64,000 nt of DNA from DASWZN01 sp036404435 (GTDB taxonomy: Bacteria; Acidobacteriota; Terriglobia; Bryobacterales; Bryobacteraceae). The stretch is taken from contig DASWZN010000032.1 of NCBI GenBank assembly GCA_036404435.1, positions 62,001 to 126,000 of the forward strand. Direction: 5' to 3'. Shown piece after piece: positions 17,331 through 26,807 of this stretch; positions within the stretch are counted from its first letter, which is position 1, and the number at the start of each line of letters is the position of its first letter. The notes below the pieces were generated by a model. The model was given only the letters and a program-made list of their open reading frames with translations. It made no database searches and was not told where the DNA came from. Both the position numbers and the translations under genes were made by a program.

Positions 17331-17615
17331 GGGACAGTACCCCCTTCGACCAGGATTTCCTTTTTGGCTGCCTGGCCAACAGCAAGTGTACTCCCAACCG
17401 GATTGAAAGAGAGCCGGAATGGCTGATTTTGTTTCTCACCCACTGGGTGTTGACCTCCGGAGCGCCTCCATCATGTTGGAACCCGCATGAATAGAGTCTG
17501 AGGCCATCGAGAGGTTATCAGTAACAAAATGGAAATGCGGGCTCAATTGTGGTCCCGGCTCGTCCGGATTCAGGAGCGGCCAGACTTCACCGCATCCGCG
17601 AAGAGGAGCCTTTCG

Positions 17616-19121
<1,506 letters not shown>

Positions 19122-19128
19122 GGCGCCG

Positions 19129-19578
19129 TTACTCTTCTTCTTTGACCACCTGCACCGTGATTTCCACCGTCACCTCGCGATGCAGGCGGATGGGAACCTG
19201 GTACTGGCCCAGTTGCTTGATCGGCTCGGCCAAATGAATCTTGCGCCGCTCGATGTGGTAGTTCTGACGCTCCAGCGCCTCGGCGATGTCCTTGACGGTG
19301 ACCGAGCCGAACAACTGCTCCTGCTCGCCCGCCTTCTGCGCGATGACCACCGTCACGCCGGCCATCATGTTGGCCAGGTCCTGTGCCGCCGCCTGCTCTT
19401 TCGCCTCGCGCCGCAGGTGTCCCTGGCGCTCCTGCTCGACGATCTTCTTGTTGGCCTCGGTCGCCGCCACCGCCAGCTTGCGCGGCAGCAGGAAATTGCG
19501 CGCGTAGCCGCCGGCGACTTTCACCATCTGGCCGCGAACACCGAGCTTGTCGACATCTTCTCTGAGAATGACTTCCAT
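19129..19578 (-). CDS. rplI: 50S ribosomal protein L9
   Basis: The 149-residue protein is full length. It begins EVILREDVDKLGVRGQMVKVAGGYARNF, the conserved rRNA-binding N-domain with its GxxG loop, and then has the long central helix (KKIVEQERQGHLRREAKEQ) and the C-domain. L9 is a two-domain protein of the large subunit near the L1 stalk. A GGAGG sequence lies just upstream of the ATG. The order rpsF-rpsR-rplI is the common bacterial arrangement. Confidence 0.97.
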   Translation of the reverse strand: MEVILREDVDKLGVRGQMVKVAGGYARNFLLPRKLAVAATEANKKIVEQERQGHLRREAKEQAAAQDLANMMAGVTVVIAQKAGEQEQLFGSVTVKDIAEALERQNYHIERRKIHLAEPIKQLGQYQVPIRLHREVTVEITVQVVKEEE

Positions 19579-19603
19579 CTCGATCCTCCTTTCGCGTCCA
19601 GCG

Positions 19604-19927
19604 CTACTTCGGACTGTAAGGCACCAGAGCGATGCTGCGTGCCTGCTTGATCGCTTCGGCCAGCCGCTTCTGGTGCGGCGTGCACACGCCCGAGAGCCGC
19701 CGCGGGATGATCTTGGCCCGCTCGGTGAGGAACGAGCTCAACATGCGAACGTCTTTGTAGTTGATATCGTCCACCTTCTCGACGCAGAACCGGCACACCT
19801 TCTTGCGCCGGAAATACTGCTTCCTGGTGGCGTTCGCCTTGTCGCCCCCGGTGGGCTGTTGCGAGCCGGGCACCGGCCTTCCGCCTCTATCGCCTCGATC
19901 GCCTCTTTCGCCTCGTTGTTCCGCCAT
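19604..19927 (-). CDS. rpsR: 30S ribosomal protein S18
   Basis: The 107-residue protein has a low-complexity, Arg/Gly/Asp-rich N-terminal extension of about 30 residues, then the S18 core with KVCRFCVEKVDDINYKDV and GKIIP-like AKIIPRRLSGVCTPHQKRLA. The CxxC plus the later Cys in GVCTPHQ are the zinc-binding (C+) form; the E. coli protein lacks them. S18 pairs with S6 on the platform of the small subunit, which matches the adjacent rpsF gene three bases upstream. Confidence 0.95.
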   Translation of the reverse strand: MAEQRGERGDRGDRGGRPVPGSQQPTGGDKANATRKQYFRRKKVCRFCVEKVDDINYKDVRMLSSFLTERAKIIPRRLSGVCTPHQKRLAEAIKQARSIALVPYSPK

Positions 19928-19930
19928 GGC

Positions 19931-20383
19931 TTATCCCTCCCTCTCCGCGGGCTCCGCCGCGATCGGCTCGCCGGGCGCCGCGGGTGCCGCAGGCGCCGGG
20001 GCCGCGGCGGGACGGGCGGGACTGGCCGCCATCGGCGCCGGCCGGCGCTTCGCCCTCTTCTCGCGTTCCTTCCTGCGCTTCTCGATCTTCTTCAGCTTTT
20101 CGTCGATCCGCACCGTGATGAACTTCAGCACCAGATCGCTCACCCGCAAACGCCGCTCCATCTCTTTCACGGCGTCCGGATCGGAGGTCACCTGCAGCAG
20201 CACGTAGTAGCCTTCGTCGCGCTTCGCGACGCGGTAGGCCAGCTTGCGGATGCCCCACTTCTCCGTCTTGTCCACGGTCCCGCCGGCCGAGGTGATGATC
20301 GCCTTCACCTGTTCGATGAACGGCTCGATCTCTTCCTCGGTGGCGTCCGGCCTCACGATAAACAGCTCTTCGTAGATCCTCAT
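19931..20383 (-). CDS. rpsF: 30S ribosomal protein S6
   Basis: The 150-residue protein has the S6 core (RIYEELFIVRPDATEEEIEP, then KWGIRKLAYRVAKRDEGYYVL, and DLVLKFITVRI). An Ala/Pro/Lys-rich tail of about 45 residues follows, longer than in most bacteria but common for S6 tails, which can be modified. Its ATG overlaps the TGA of pth (ATGA), so translation is probably coupled. Confidence 0.96.
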   Translation of the reverse strand: MRIYEELFIVRPDATEEEIEPFIEQVKAIITSAGGTVDKTEKWGIRKLAYRVAKRDEGYYVLLQVTSDPDAVKEMERRLRVSDLVLKFITVRIDEKLKKIEKRRKEREKRAKRRPAPMAASPARPAAAPAPAAPAAPGEPIAAEPAEREG

Positions 20384-20970
20384 TCTTCCTCTTTTTCACC
20401 TGGGGCGCGACGATTGAATTTCGTCATGGCCTTTTCGGCGCCTTCGGAGATGATGGAGACCACCGCCTGGGCCGCATAGCCCAGGAAGTCCTCCAATTCT
20501 TTCAGTTGCCCTCGCCGCAGCGGCTTGAGCAGATACTCGACTTCGGCCCGGGCCGCGCCGGGGTTGATCCCCAGCCGCACCCGGATGAACTCCTCCGTCC
20601 CAATCCCGGCAATCACCGACTCCATTCCGTGATGGCCGCCCGCCGACCCTCCCGGCCGTATGCGCAGCGAACCCCACGGCAGGTTGTGGTCGTCGTAGAC
20701 CGCGATGAGGTTGCCCGGCCCCAGCCCGTTCTTTGCGAGCAGCGGCCCCACCGCATGGCCGCTCAGATTCATGTACGTTTGCGGCTTCGCCAGCAGGACC
20801 GCCCGATCTTCCAACTGCGCCTGGCCGACCAGCGCCCCGGAATCCTTCCGCTTCACCTTCACGCCGCACTGCGAGGCCAGAACATCGACCACCATGAAAC
20901 CGAGGTTGTGAGGCGACAGCGCGTACTCCGCGTCCGGATTGCCCAACCCGGCTATCAGCCACGATACCAT
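20380..20970 (-). CDS. pth: Peptidyl-tRNA hydrolase
   Basis: The 196-residue enzyme frees tRNA from dropped-off peptidyl-tRNA. Visible marks are GLGNPDAEYALSPHNLGFMV (with the catalytic His in PHN at about residue 21), KPQTYMNLSGHAV, VYDDHNLPWGSLRIRPGGSAGGHHGMESVI and RVRLGI. The order rplY-pth-rpsF is a frequent bacterial neighbourhood. The start lies nine bases after the rplY stop and the gene overlaps rpsF by four. Confidence 0.96.
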   Translation of the reverse strand: MVSWLIAGLGNPDAEYALSPHNLGFMVVDVLASQCGVKVKRKDSGALVGQAQLEDRAVLLAKPQTYMNLSGHAVGPLLAKNGLGPGNLIAVYDDHNLPWGSLRIRPGGSAGGHHGMESVIAGIGTEEFIRVRLGINPGAARAEVEYLLKPLRRGQLKELEDFLGYAAQAVVSIISEGAEKAMTKFNRRAPGEKEEE

Positions 20971-20979
20971 TCTGGGCCG

Positions 20980-21717
20980 CTACTTCTTCTTCCCCTTGGC
21001 CTCGGGCTCCTTCTTCCCCTTGGCATCGGCCGCCGCGGGCTCCTCTTCCTTCTTGCCCTTCTTGATGACCTCGGGCTCGGCGGCCGCGGTGGCTCCCGCC
21101 TCGGGTGTAACCGCCGCTTCCGGAGCGGCCTCGGCCGGCTTCTCTTCCTCGACGATACGCAGCGCCACCACGTGCGCAATCACGTTCTCGGGCGCGCTGA
21201 CCAGCTTCACGGTGGCGGGCATGGCGATATCGCCCGCGCGAATGCTCTGGCCCATCATCAACTCGGTCACATCCACCGTGAAGTGCCCCGGGATATCGTC
21301 TGGAAGGCACTCGACCTCGATCTCGCGCGTGACCAGCTCGAGCAGGCCGTCCTGCTGCTTGACGCCCTTGGCTTCGCCCTGCGTCAGCACGGGCACCGAG
21401 ACCTGGATGACCTTGGTCAGGTCGATCCGTTTCAGATCCACGTGCAGCAGCGTGTCCTTCACCGGGTCGTACTGCCAGTCCACGACCATCGCCGGCGTCG
21501 TGTCGCTGTTCTGAATGTTGACATCGAAGATGGTGTTGTGGCCCGTCTTGCTGTGCAGGATGCGTTCGACTTCCTTGGGACTGACGGCCACCGCCACCGG
21601 CGCCTGGAAAGCGCCGTATACAATCGCGGGGATGAGGCCGCGCTGCCGCAGCCGCCGCGATTCGTTCTTGCCGCGCGAAGCGCGCGGTTCCGCAACGATA
21701 GAAACTTCTCTTGCCAT
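20980..21717 (-). CDS. rplY: 50S ribosomal protein L25/general stress protein Ctc
   Basis: The 245-residue protein starts at the ATG at 21717, giving MAREVSIVAEPRASRGKNES, and is preceded by AAAGGAG; an ATG ten codons upstream lacks this support. The N-domain binds 5S rRNA (ILHSKTGHNTIFDV, then VDWQYDPVKDTLLHVDLKRI). The beta C-domain (DIPGHFTVDVTELMMGQSI) is that of the long TL5/Ctc form. A low-complexity Ala/Glu/Lys tail of about 50 residues ends it. It sits in the operon after prs, separated by 135 bases that hold a large hairpin. Confidence 0.95.
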   Translation of the reverse strand: MAREVSIVAEPRASRGKNESRRLRQRGLIPAIVYGAFQAPVAVAVSPKEVERILHSKTGHNTIFDVNIQNSDTTPAMVVDWQYDPVKDTLLHVDLKRIDLTKVIQVSVPVLTQGEAKGVKQQDGLLELVTREIEVECLPDDIPGHFTVDVTELMMGQSIRAGDIAMPATVKLVSAPENVIAHVVALRIVEEEKPAEAAPEAAVTPEAGATAAAEPEVIKKGKKEEEPAAADAKGKKEPEAKGKKK

Positions 21718-21784
21718 TCCCTGACTCCTTTCAACGCCGGTTCGCAAGTCCGCCCTAAGGACGTGGGTTGCGTTGGCCGATAAC

Positions 21785-21849
21785 GACGGTTGATGGCCGA
21801 TGGTCGATGGTCTTTCGCCATCGACTATCTACCATCTACCATCGACCGT
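21785..21849 (-). repeat. Large heptamer-built hairpin between prs and rplY
   Basis: On the transcribed (minus) sense the arms are ACGGTCGATGG.. and ..CCATC.ACCGT, made of repeated GATGGTA/GATGGTC heptamers facing CCATCGA units across a CGAAAGA-type centre. The structure lies inside the operon just after the prs stop, where it could protect the upstream message or attenuate the ribosomal genes. Confidence 0.6.
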
Positions 21850-21852
21850 TTT

Positions 21853-22800
21853 CTACACAAACAGCCTGCTGACGCTCGTCTCCTCGTGTATCGACTGGAT
21901 GGCCCGCGCCAGCAGCGGGGCCACCGACAGCGTCCGGATCTTCTTGCACCCGCTCGCTTCCTCGGAAAGCGGGATCGAGTTGGTCAGCACCACTTCCTGA
22001 ATCTTCGAATTCGCGATTCGCTCCACGGCCGGCGGCGACAGCACCGCGTGCGTGGCGGCTGCGATCACGCTGGCCGCGCCCGCCTTGAGCAGCGCCTCGG
22101 CGCCGTTGATCAGCGTGCCCGCCGTGTCGATGAGGTCGTCGACGATCATGCACTCGCACCCCTCGACCTCGCCGATGATATGCACCACCTCGGCCACGTT
22201 CACGTCGTCGCGGCGCTTGTCGAGGATGGCCAGCGGCACGTTCATCCGCTTGGCGAACGCGCGCGCACGTTCCACTCCTCCCGCATCCGGCGAAACGACG
22301 ATTGTCTTACCCGTCTGGCGCGCCCGCATGTGCTCGATCATCACCGGCATCGCGAACAGGTGGTCCACCGGCACGTCGAAGAACCCTTGAATCTGCGCCG
22401 CGTGCAGGTCCAGCGCCAGAATGCGGTCCGCGCCGGAGCGCTCCAGCAGCTTGGCCACGAGCTTGGCCGAGATCGGCACCCGCGGCTTGTCCTTGCGGTC
22501 CTGGCGGGCGTAGCCGTAATACGGCAGCACCGCCGTGATGCGGTCCGCCGACGCGCGTCTCAGCGCGTCCATCATCAGCAGCAGTTCCATCAGGTTGCGG
22601 TCCACCGGCTTCGAGGTCGGCTGCACCACGAACACATCGGCGCCGCGCACGTTCTCCTGGATCTGTAGGTAAATCTCGCCGTCGGCGAAGTTCTTCACCG
22701 AGGCGGCGCTCAGCGGCAGCGCCAGGAACTCGCAAATCTCCCCGGCCAGCGCCGGATTGGCGTTGCCCGTGAAAACCTTGATGCGTTCAGGATCCATCAT
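21853..22800 (-). CDS. prs: Ribose-phosphate pyrophosphokinase
   Basis: The 315-residue enzyme makes PRPP from ribose 5-phosphate and ATP. The start chosen is the ATG at 22800, which overlaps the ispE stop (ATGA); an upstream ATG would run into ispE. The sequence has IKVFTGNANPALA, QPTSKPVDRNLMELLLM, LPYYGYARQDRKDKPRVPIS (ATP and flexible loop), ALDLHAAQIQGFFD and the PRPP loop MIVDDLIDTAGTL. The length is typical. The ispE-prs pairing is a widely conserved gene order. Confidence 0.96.
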   Translation of the reverse strand: MMDPERIKVFTGNANPALAGEICEFLALPLSAASVKNFADGEIYLQIQENVRGADVFVVQPTSKPVDRNLMELLLMMDALRRASADRITAVLPYYGYARQDRKDKPRVPISAKLVAKLLERSGADRILALDLHAAQIQGFFDVPVDHLFAMPVMIEHMRARQTGKTIVVSPDAGGVERARAFAKRMNVPLAILDKRRDDVNVAEVVHIIGEVEGCECMIVDDLIDTAGTLINGAEALLKAGAASVIAAATHAVLSPPAVERIANSKIQEVVLTNSIPLSEEASGCKKIRTLSVAPLLARAIQSIHEETSVSRLFV

Positions 22801-23780
22801 GCGTACCGGCTTTGCGGCGGCCATACCTTTTCCGCGAGATGCGCTCCCAGGTCGCGCCACCACCGGGCGCGATAACTGGCTCGGGTTACGAACCGAATCG
22901 GAAGCGACTGCTCCTTTCCCAAAACTTCACGCGCCCGCCCTGCTTGCGCCCGTTCGCGAAAAACGCCGAACAGCGCAGAGCCACTCCCACTGAGCATAGC
23001 AGGGGTTGCACCGAGCCTTTCGAGCTGCCGTTTGAGAGCCTTTAGCCGCGGATACCTCGCGAAAACCACGGCCTCGAAGTCATTCGAGCCCAGGCTTTCG
23101 GAGGACCGCCACCCTTGTTCCCAAACGCTAGACTGGAAAACACTTATGATACTTTGCGCCGCGCCTGAAGTCAAGTCGGTGGGGCAGGCGGTTGCGCCTG
23201 CCTTGGCCCCTCCGTCCAGGTCGCGGTAGGCATCCGCCGTCGAGACATGAATGCCGGGCGCGACTACGAGTCCGAAAGCCGCCGGCCGGTCGGGCAACGG
23301 GTATATCTCCGTACCGCGCCCCAGGCCCACCGCGGTCCCGCCCAGCAGGAAGAACGGCACGTCGCTGCCCAACGCCGCCGCCACATCCATCAGTTTTGCC
23401 GGCGCCAGCGTCTTCCCCGCCAGCACCGGGAGCGCCAGCAGCACCGCCGCGGCATCGCTCGATCCGCCGCCGAGCCCGGCTCCCATGGGAATCCGCTTCC
23501 TCAAGCGCATCTCGACCCGGCCCGCCGTCCGCATCGCTTCGAGCGCCAGCGCCGCCGCCCGCTCCATGATGTTGCCGTCCGGAATCTCGACGTCCGCCGT
23601 CACCGAAATGGCGGTCCGCCGCGCCGGTGTGAACGCAATGTCGATAGTGTCGGCCAGGGAGATGGTCTGGAAAACCGTGCGCAGCTCGTGGTAGCCGTCG
23701 CTCCGCCGGGCCAGCACGCGCAACTCGAGATTGACTTTCGCCAGCGCCCGCACCCGCGCGCTTCGCGCCGTCATGGTCAC
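22797..23780 (-). CDS. ispE: 4-diphosphocytidyl-2-C-methyl-D-erythritol kinase
   Basis: This 327-residue GHMP kinase acts in the MEP isoprenoid pathway. Motifs seen are AKVNLELRVLARRSDGYHEL at the front, the ATP loop PMGAGLGGGSSDAAAVL (about residues 97-113), GSDVPFFLLGG and the C-terminal LSGSGSALFGVF. A segment of about 20 residues (around GGAKAGATACPTDLTSGAAQ) is extra compared with the family. It is encoded by DNA holding a perfect palindrome (23183-23202), so it looks like an in-frame repeat insertion. The gene overlaps apt and prs by four bases each. Confidence 0.93.
   Translation of the reverse strand: MTMTARSARVRALAKVNLELRVLARRSDGYHELRTVFQTISLADTIDIAFTPARRTAISVTADVEIPDGNIMERAAALALEAMRTAGRVEMRLRKRIPMGAGLGGGSSDAAAVLLALPVLAGKTLAPAKLMDVAAALGSDVPFFLLGGTAVGLGRGTEIYPLPDRPAAFGLVVAPGIHVSTADAYRDLDGGAKAGATACPTDLTSGAAQSIISVFQSSVWEQGWRSSESLGSNDFEAVVFARYPRLKALKRQLERLGATPAMLSGSGSALFGVFRERAQAGRAREVLGKEQSLPIRFVTRASYRARWWRDLGAHLAEKVWPPQSRYA
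23183..23202. repeat. Palindromic repeat inside ispE
   Basis: GGCAGGCG-GTTG-CGCCTGCC is a perfect 8-base stem with a 4-base loop, inside the coding sequence in a region where IspE proteins normally have no residues. It resembles an intergenic palindromic element rather than coding sequence. Confidence 0.55.
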
Positions 23781-24316
23781 TTCTCGTAGGCCAGCAGCGA
23801 GAAGACGTCGTAGCCTTCGAGTTTCGCCCGGCCATTGAGGAACAGCAGCTCGATCACGAAACCCACGCCCGCCACGTGTCCGCCCAGGCTCTCGATCAAC
23901 TGCGTGGCGGCGCGCGCCGTCCCGCCGGTCGCGAGCAGATCGTCTACGATCAGCACGTTCTCGCCGGCATGAACCGCGTCCCGGTGGATCTCCAGGCTGT
24001 CGCTGCCGTATTCGAGATCGTACCGCACGCTGGCCGTCGCGGCCGGCAGCTTCTTGGGTTTGCGGACCGGAATGAAGCCGGTGCCGAGCGCATAGGCCAG
24101 CGCCGGGCCGAAGATGAAACCCCGCGCCTCGATCCCCAGGATCACATCGATCCGGGCGCGATCGTAATGGGCCTTCATCCGATCGATCACCGCCCGGAAG
24201 CCGTCCTTGTCCTTGAGCAGCGTCGTGATGTCGTAGAAGAGGATGCCCGGCTTGGGAAAATCCGGCACCTCGCGAATCAGTTTCTTTAAATCGGGAACAG
24301 CCGCAAGTTCGCTCAT
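23777..24316 (-). CDS. apt: Adenine phosphoribosyltransferase
   Basis: The 179-residue salvage enzyme converts adenine and PRPP to AMP. The start is the ATG at 24316, overlapping the acyP stop. The family marks are LIREVPDFPKPGILFYDITTLL, GIEARGFIFGPALAYALG, VRKPKKLP, DSLEIHRDAV and the PRPP loop VLIVDDLLATGGTA. Its position upstream of prs (the PRPP producer) in the same operon is functionally sensible. Confidence 0.95.
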   Translation of the reverse strand: MSELAAVPDLKKLIREVPDFPKPGILFYDITTLLKDKDGFRAVIDRMKAHYDRARIDVILGIEARGFIFGPALAYALGTGFIPVRKPKKLPAATASVRYDLEYGSDSLEIHRDAVHAGENVLIVDDLLATGGTARAATQLIESLGGHVAGVGFVIELLFLNGRAKLEGYDVFSLLAYEK

Positions 24317-24615
24317 GAGAAATACTCGATTCGGAATTCGCTCAAGTCGTTGACCGGCGCTTCCATCTCCTGGACGCCGTGCACATCGGCCATCCGCGGG
24401 CCTTTCCGCAGATAACCAGACAGCGCGGACAGTTGATCGGTCGTGCCCACCGCGTATACCTCGACGCGCCCGTCGTCGAGATTGCGTGCGTAGCCGGCAA
24501 TGCCCAGCTCCGCCGCCACGCTCTCGGCGAAGTACCGGTAGCCCACGCCCTGCACCCGCCCCTGGATGAAGTACCGCCGCGCCATCGCCGGTCCGGGCTT
24601 CTTCGCGCGGGGCAT
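24313..24615 (-). CDS. acyP: Acylphosphatase
   Basis: The 100-residue protein has the signature IQGRVQGVGYRYFAE with the phosphate-binding Arg and the second motif GYARNLDDGRVEVYAVG holding the catalytic Asn. It hydrolyses acyl phosphates such as carbamoyl phosphate. It is the first gene of the ten-gene operon and overlaps apt by four bases (ATGA). The first ten residues (MPRAKKPGPA) may be dispensable, since an in-frame ATG (MARRYF) follows at codon 11. Confidence 0.92.
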   Translation of the reverse strand: MPRAKKPGPAMARRYFIQGRVQGVGYRYFAESVAAELGIAGYARNLDDGRVEVYAVGTTDQLSALSGYLRKGPRMADVHGVQEMEAPVNDLSEFRIEYFS

Positions 24616-24630
24616 AGAGTCCTATCGTAG

Positions 24631-24677
24631 CGTGGCGCACGCACTCCTGCGTGCCGCGTCGCCACTCTTGGCGACGC
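24631..24677. repeat. 47-base double-hairpin repeat, copy 1
   Basis: The reverse complement matches 43933-43979 at 46 of 47 positions. It contains two palindromes: GCACGCACTCCTGCGTGC and GCGTCGCCACTCTTGGCGACGC. It sits upstream of acyP, next to the start of the operon, in a 108-base spacer. Confidence 0.85.
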
Positions 24678-24723
24678 CCGTTCGCGAGACCCCTGACGGC
24701 GCGCAACGGGCGACGAGCTTTCC

Positions 24724-26373
24724 TCACATATGCTTCAAACACTCGTGCACGAACTGCACCGCCATCGCCCCTTCGCCCACGGCAGACGCCACGCGCTTGA
24801 CCGATCCCGAGCGCACGTCCCCCGCCGCGAACACGCCCGGCCGGCTCGTCTCCAGCAGGAACGGCGGCCGCGCGGATGTCCAGCGCCGCGACTGCGCCAG
24901 CTCCGCTCCCGTCCGGACGAACCCCTTCGCGTCTCTCTCGATTTCCGGCGGCAGCCAGCCGGTTCTCGGCTCGGCGCCAATGAAGCTGAACACACCCGTG
25001 GTCTCCACCGTCCGCTCCTCGCCGGTCTTGCTATTGACGATGTCCACAGAACTGAGGTGCGTGTCGCCGTTCATCCGCCGGATCGTCGTATCGAAGACCA
25101 CCTCGATGTTGGCAGTCTGCTCGATTCGCTGCGCCAGGTAGCTGGACATGTTCTTATACAGGTCGTCGCCCCGCAGCAGAACCAGCACGCGGCGCACGTG
25201 CCCGGCGAGAAAGACCGCAGCCTGCCCGGCCGAATTGCCGCCGCCAACGACAATGACCTGCGTTCCCGCGCACAGCCGCGCCTCGGCCAGCGTCGCGGCG
25301 TAGTAGACGCCCGTCCCCTCGAACCGCTCGGCGCCCTCCACGCCCAACCGGCGGTACTCCGCCCCGGTTGCGATCAGCAGGCACTTGGCGGTCACCGCCT
25401 CGCCGCCGTCCAGATGCACCACCGTGTAGGCGCTTTCGAACGCCAGCCGGTTCACCGGAGTGGGAACGGACAAATGGGCGCCGAATTTGTTGGCTTGCAG
25501 GATGGCGCGGCCTGCCAGTTCGCTGCCCGTCAAGCCCGTGGGAAATCCCAGGTAGTTCTCGATCCGCATGCTGCTGCCGGCTTGGCCCCCGGGCGCCGAA
25601 GTTTCCAGCACCACCGTCCGCAGCCCTTCGGATGCGCCATACACCGCGGCCGCCAGTCCCGCCGGCCCGGCCCCCACCACCACCAGGTCGTAGACCCGAT
25701 CCTCCAGCGGCTGCCGGATGCCGATGGCGTCGGCAAGCTGCCGGTTGGACGGATTGCGCAGCAGCACCATCCTGCCGCAGACGACCACTGGCGTATCCGA
25801 CTCCGTCACCCCAAACCGCTTCAGTAGCCCGTCCACGTCTGGATCGGATTCGACGTCCACCCACGTGAAGAGGATGCGGTTCTTGGACAGGAAATCGCGC
25901 ACCCGGAAGGTGTCCGCGGAGTAGCGGGACCCGATCACCCGCAGACCCGTGAAGTTCGGCGACTCGCGCAGAAGCTGCCGCCGCGCAATGAACGCCTGGA
26001 GAATGATGTCGCTGATGGCCGGGCACTGGTTCAGCGCCCGCCGCAGGGCGTCGCCCGAGATTTCCAGCACTTCGCACTCGCCTCGCGCGACGCCGCCGAC
26101 CACGGCCGGCAGGCCGGTCAAATGCGAGATGTCGCCCGTGAACTCGCCCTGGCGATGGACCGTGACTGTCTTCAACTCGTCGCCGGAGCGATCGACGATC
26201 TCGATCTCGCCCGACTTCACGATGAAGAAGTTCATGTTGCGCTCGCCGACCGCAAACAGCGTCTGCCCGTCCTGAAACAATCTGGGCGCGGCATCGGTGC
26301 ACCGCGCCAGCTCCTTGATTTGCGTCTCATCCAGGATCGGAAACGCGACCGACAGAAGATTGTTCCCGCTCAT
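24724..26373 (-). CDS. cNMP-binding thioredoxin-reductase-like flavoprotein lacking the CxxC
   Basis: The 549-residue protein starts at the ATG at 26373. Residues about 15-135 form a cNMP-binding jelly roll (FAVGERNMNFFIVKSGEIEI). Residues about 150-230 resemble a glutaredoxin-like fold (VIGSRYSADTFRVRDFLSKN) in which the CxxC position is SRYS. Residues about 235-549 are TrxR-like, with FAD site VVVGAGPAGLAAAVYGASEG and NADPH site VIVVGGGNSAGQAA. The redox dithiol of true TrxR (CATC) is replaced by YYAATLAEA, so it cannot reduce thioredoxin in the usual way. The likely role is a ligand-gated NAD(P)H-dependent oxidoreductase. Confidence 0.82.
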   Translation of the reverse strand: MSGNNLLSVAFPILDETQIKELARCTDAAPRLFQDGQTLFAVGERNMNFFIVKSGEIEIVDRSGDELKTVTVHRQGEFTGDISHLTGLPAVVGGVARGECEVLEISGDALRRALNQCPAISDIILQAFIARRQLLRESPNFTGLRVIGSRYSADTFRVRDFLSKNRILFTWVDVESDPDVDGLLKRFGVTESDTPVVVCGRMVLLRNPSNRQLADAIGIRQPLEDRVYDLVVVGAGPAGLAAAVYGASEGLRTVVLETSAPGGQAGSSMRIENYLGFPTGLTGSELAGRAILQANKFGAHLSVPTPVNRLAFESAYTVVHLDGGEAVTAKCLLIATGAEYRRLGVEGAERFEGTGVYYAATLAEARLCAGTQVIVVGGGNSAGQAAVFLAGHVRRVLVLLRGDDLYKNMSSYLAQRIEQTANIEVVFDTTIRRMNGDTHLSSVDIVNSKTGEERTVETTGVFSFIGAEPRTGWLPPEIERDAKGFVRTGAELAQSRRWTSARPPFLLETSRPGVFAAGDVRSGSVKRVASAVGEGAMAVQFVHECLKHM

Positions 26374-26452
26374 AGCCCCTCCTCGAACACCGCTTACATC
26401 GAGCGTACCGTCTTGCCGGCGGCCCTGTCCAGACCGCCATCGACCGCCGGCC

Positions 26453-26473
26453 TTATACCAATGTTGGTATAAT
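26453..26473 (+). promoter_or_regulatory. Palindromic operator/-10 of the toxin-antitoxin operon
   Basis: TTATACCA-ATGT-TGGTATAA is a perfect 8-base inverted repeat (26453-26472) whose right arm contains TATAAT (26468-26473). It is followed eight bases later by the ATG of the decayed toxin gene. This is the classical layout for autorepression by an XRE-type antitoxin. Confidence 0.7.
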
Positions 26474-26481
26474 AAGGCGCG

Positions 26482-26807
26482 ATGGACGAACCGCCATCCC
26501 TGAAACCGTTGCACTGGGTGGGCAGCTCGAAACAGGATCTCCGATCCTTGCACAAGCGGGCAGGAAGCACGAGCAGGCCAAACCCCTGAGCGGCTTTGGT
26601 TCCGCTGGCATTCTGGAAGTCGTCGAGGACTGGGATCGCAGCACGTATCGAGCCGTCTATGCCGTGCGGCTCAAGGGCTTGGTCTTCGTGCTGCACGTGT
26701 TCCAGAAGAAGTCCACGTGCGGGGCGGCCACGCCCAAACCAGACATGGATTTGATCCGCCAGCGTCTCAAGGCCGCGGAACAGATCGCTAAGGGGCTATC
26801 GCGATGA
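26482..26807 (+). pseudogene. HigB/Gp49-type toxin, internally deleted and frameshifted
   Basis: The first frame reads MDEPPSLKPLHWVGSSKQDL and stops after 35 codons. Continuing in another frame gives KHEQAKPLSGFGSAGILEVV, then YRAVYAVRLKGLVFVLHVFQ and LIRQRLKAAEQIAKGLSR. Together these are the two ends of a RelE/Gp49-family RNase toxin, where the family reads LKPLHWVGSSK-DL, then HP-AKPLKGFGGAGVLE. About 15 residues between DLRSL and QAGRKHE are missing and the frame changes there (near 26550). The toxin is therefore inactive. Its TGA still overlaps the antitoxin ATG. Confidence 0.75.

Noticed and set aside
21785..21849. CRISPR-like array of short repeats
   Set aside because: Units are 7 bases, arranged as an inverted hairpin, with no spacers.
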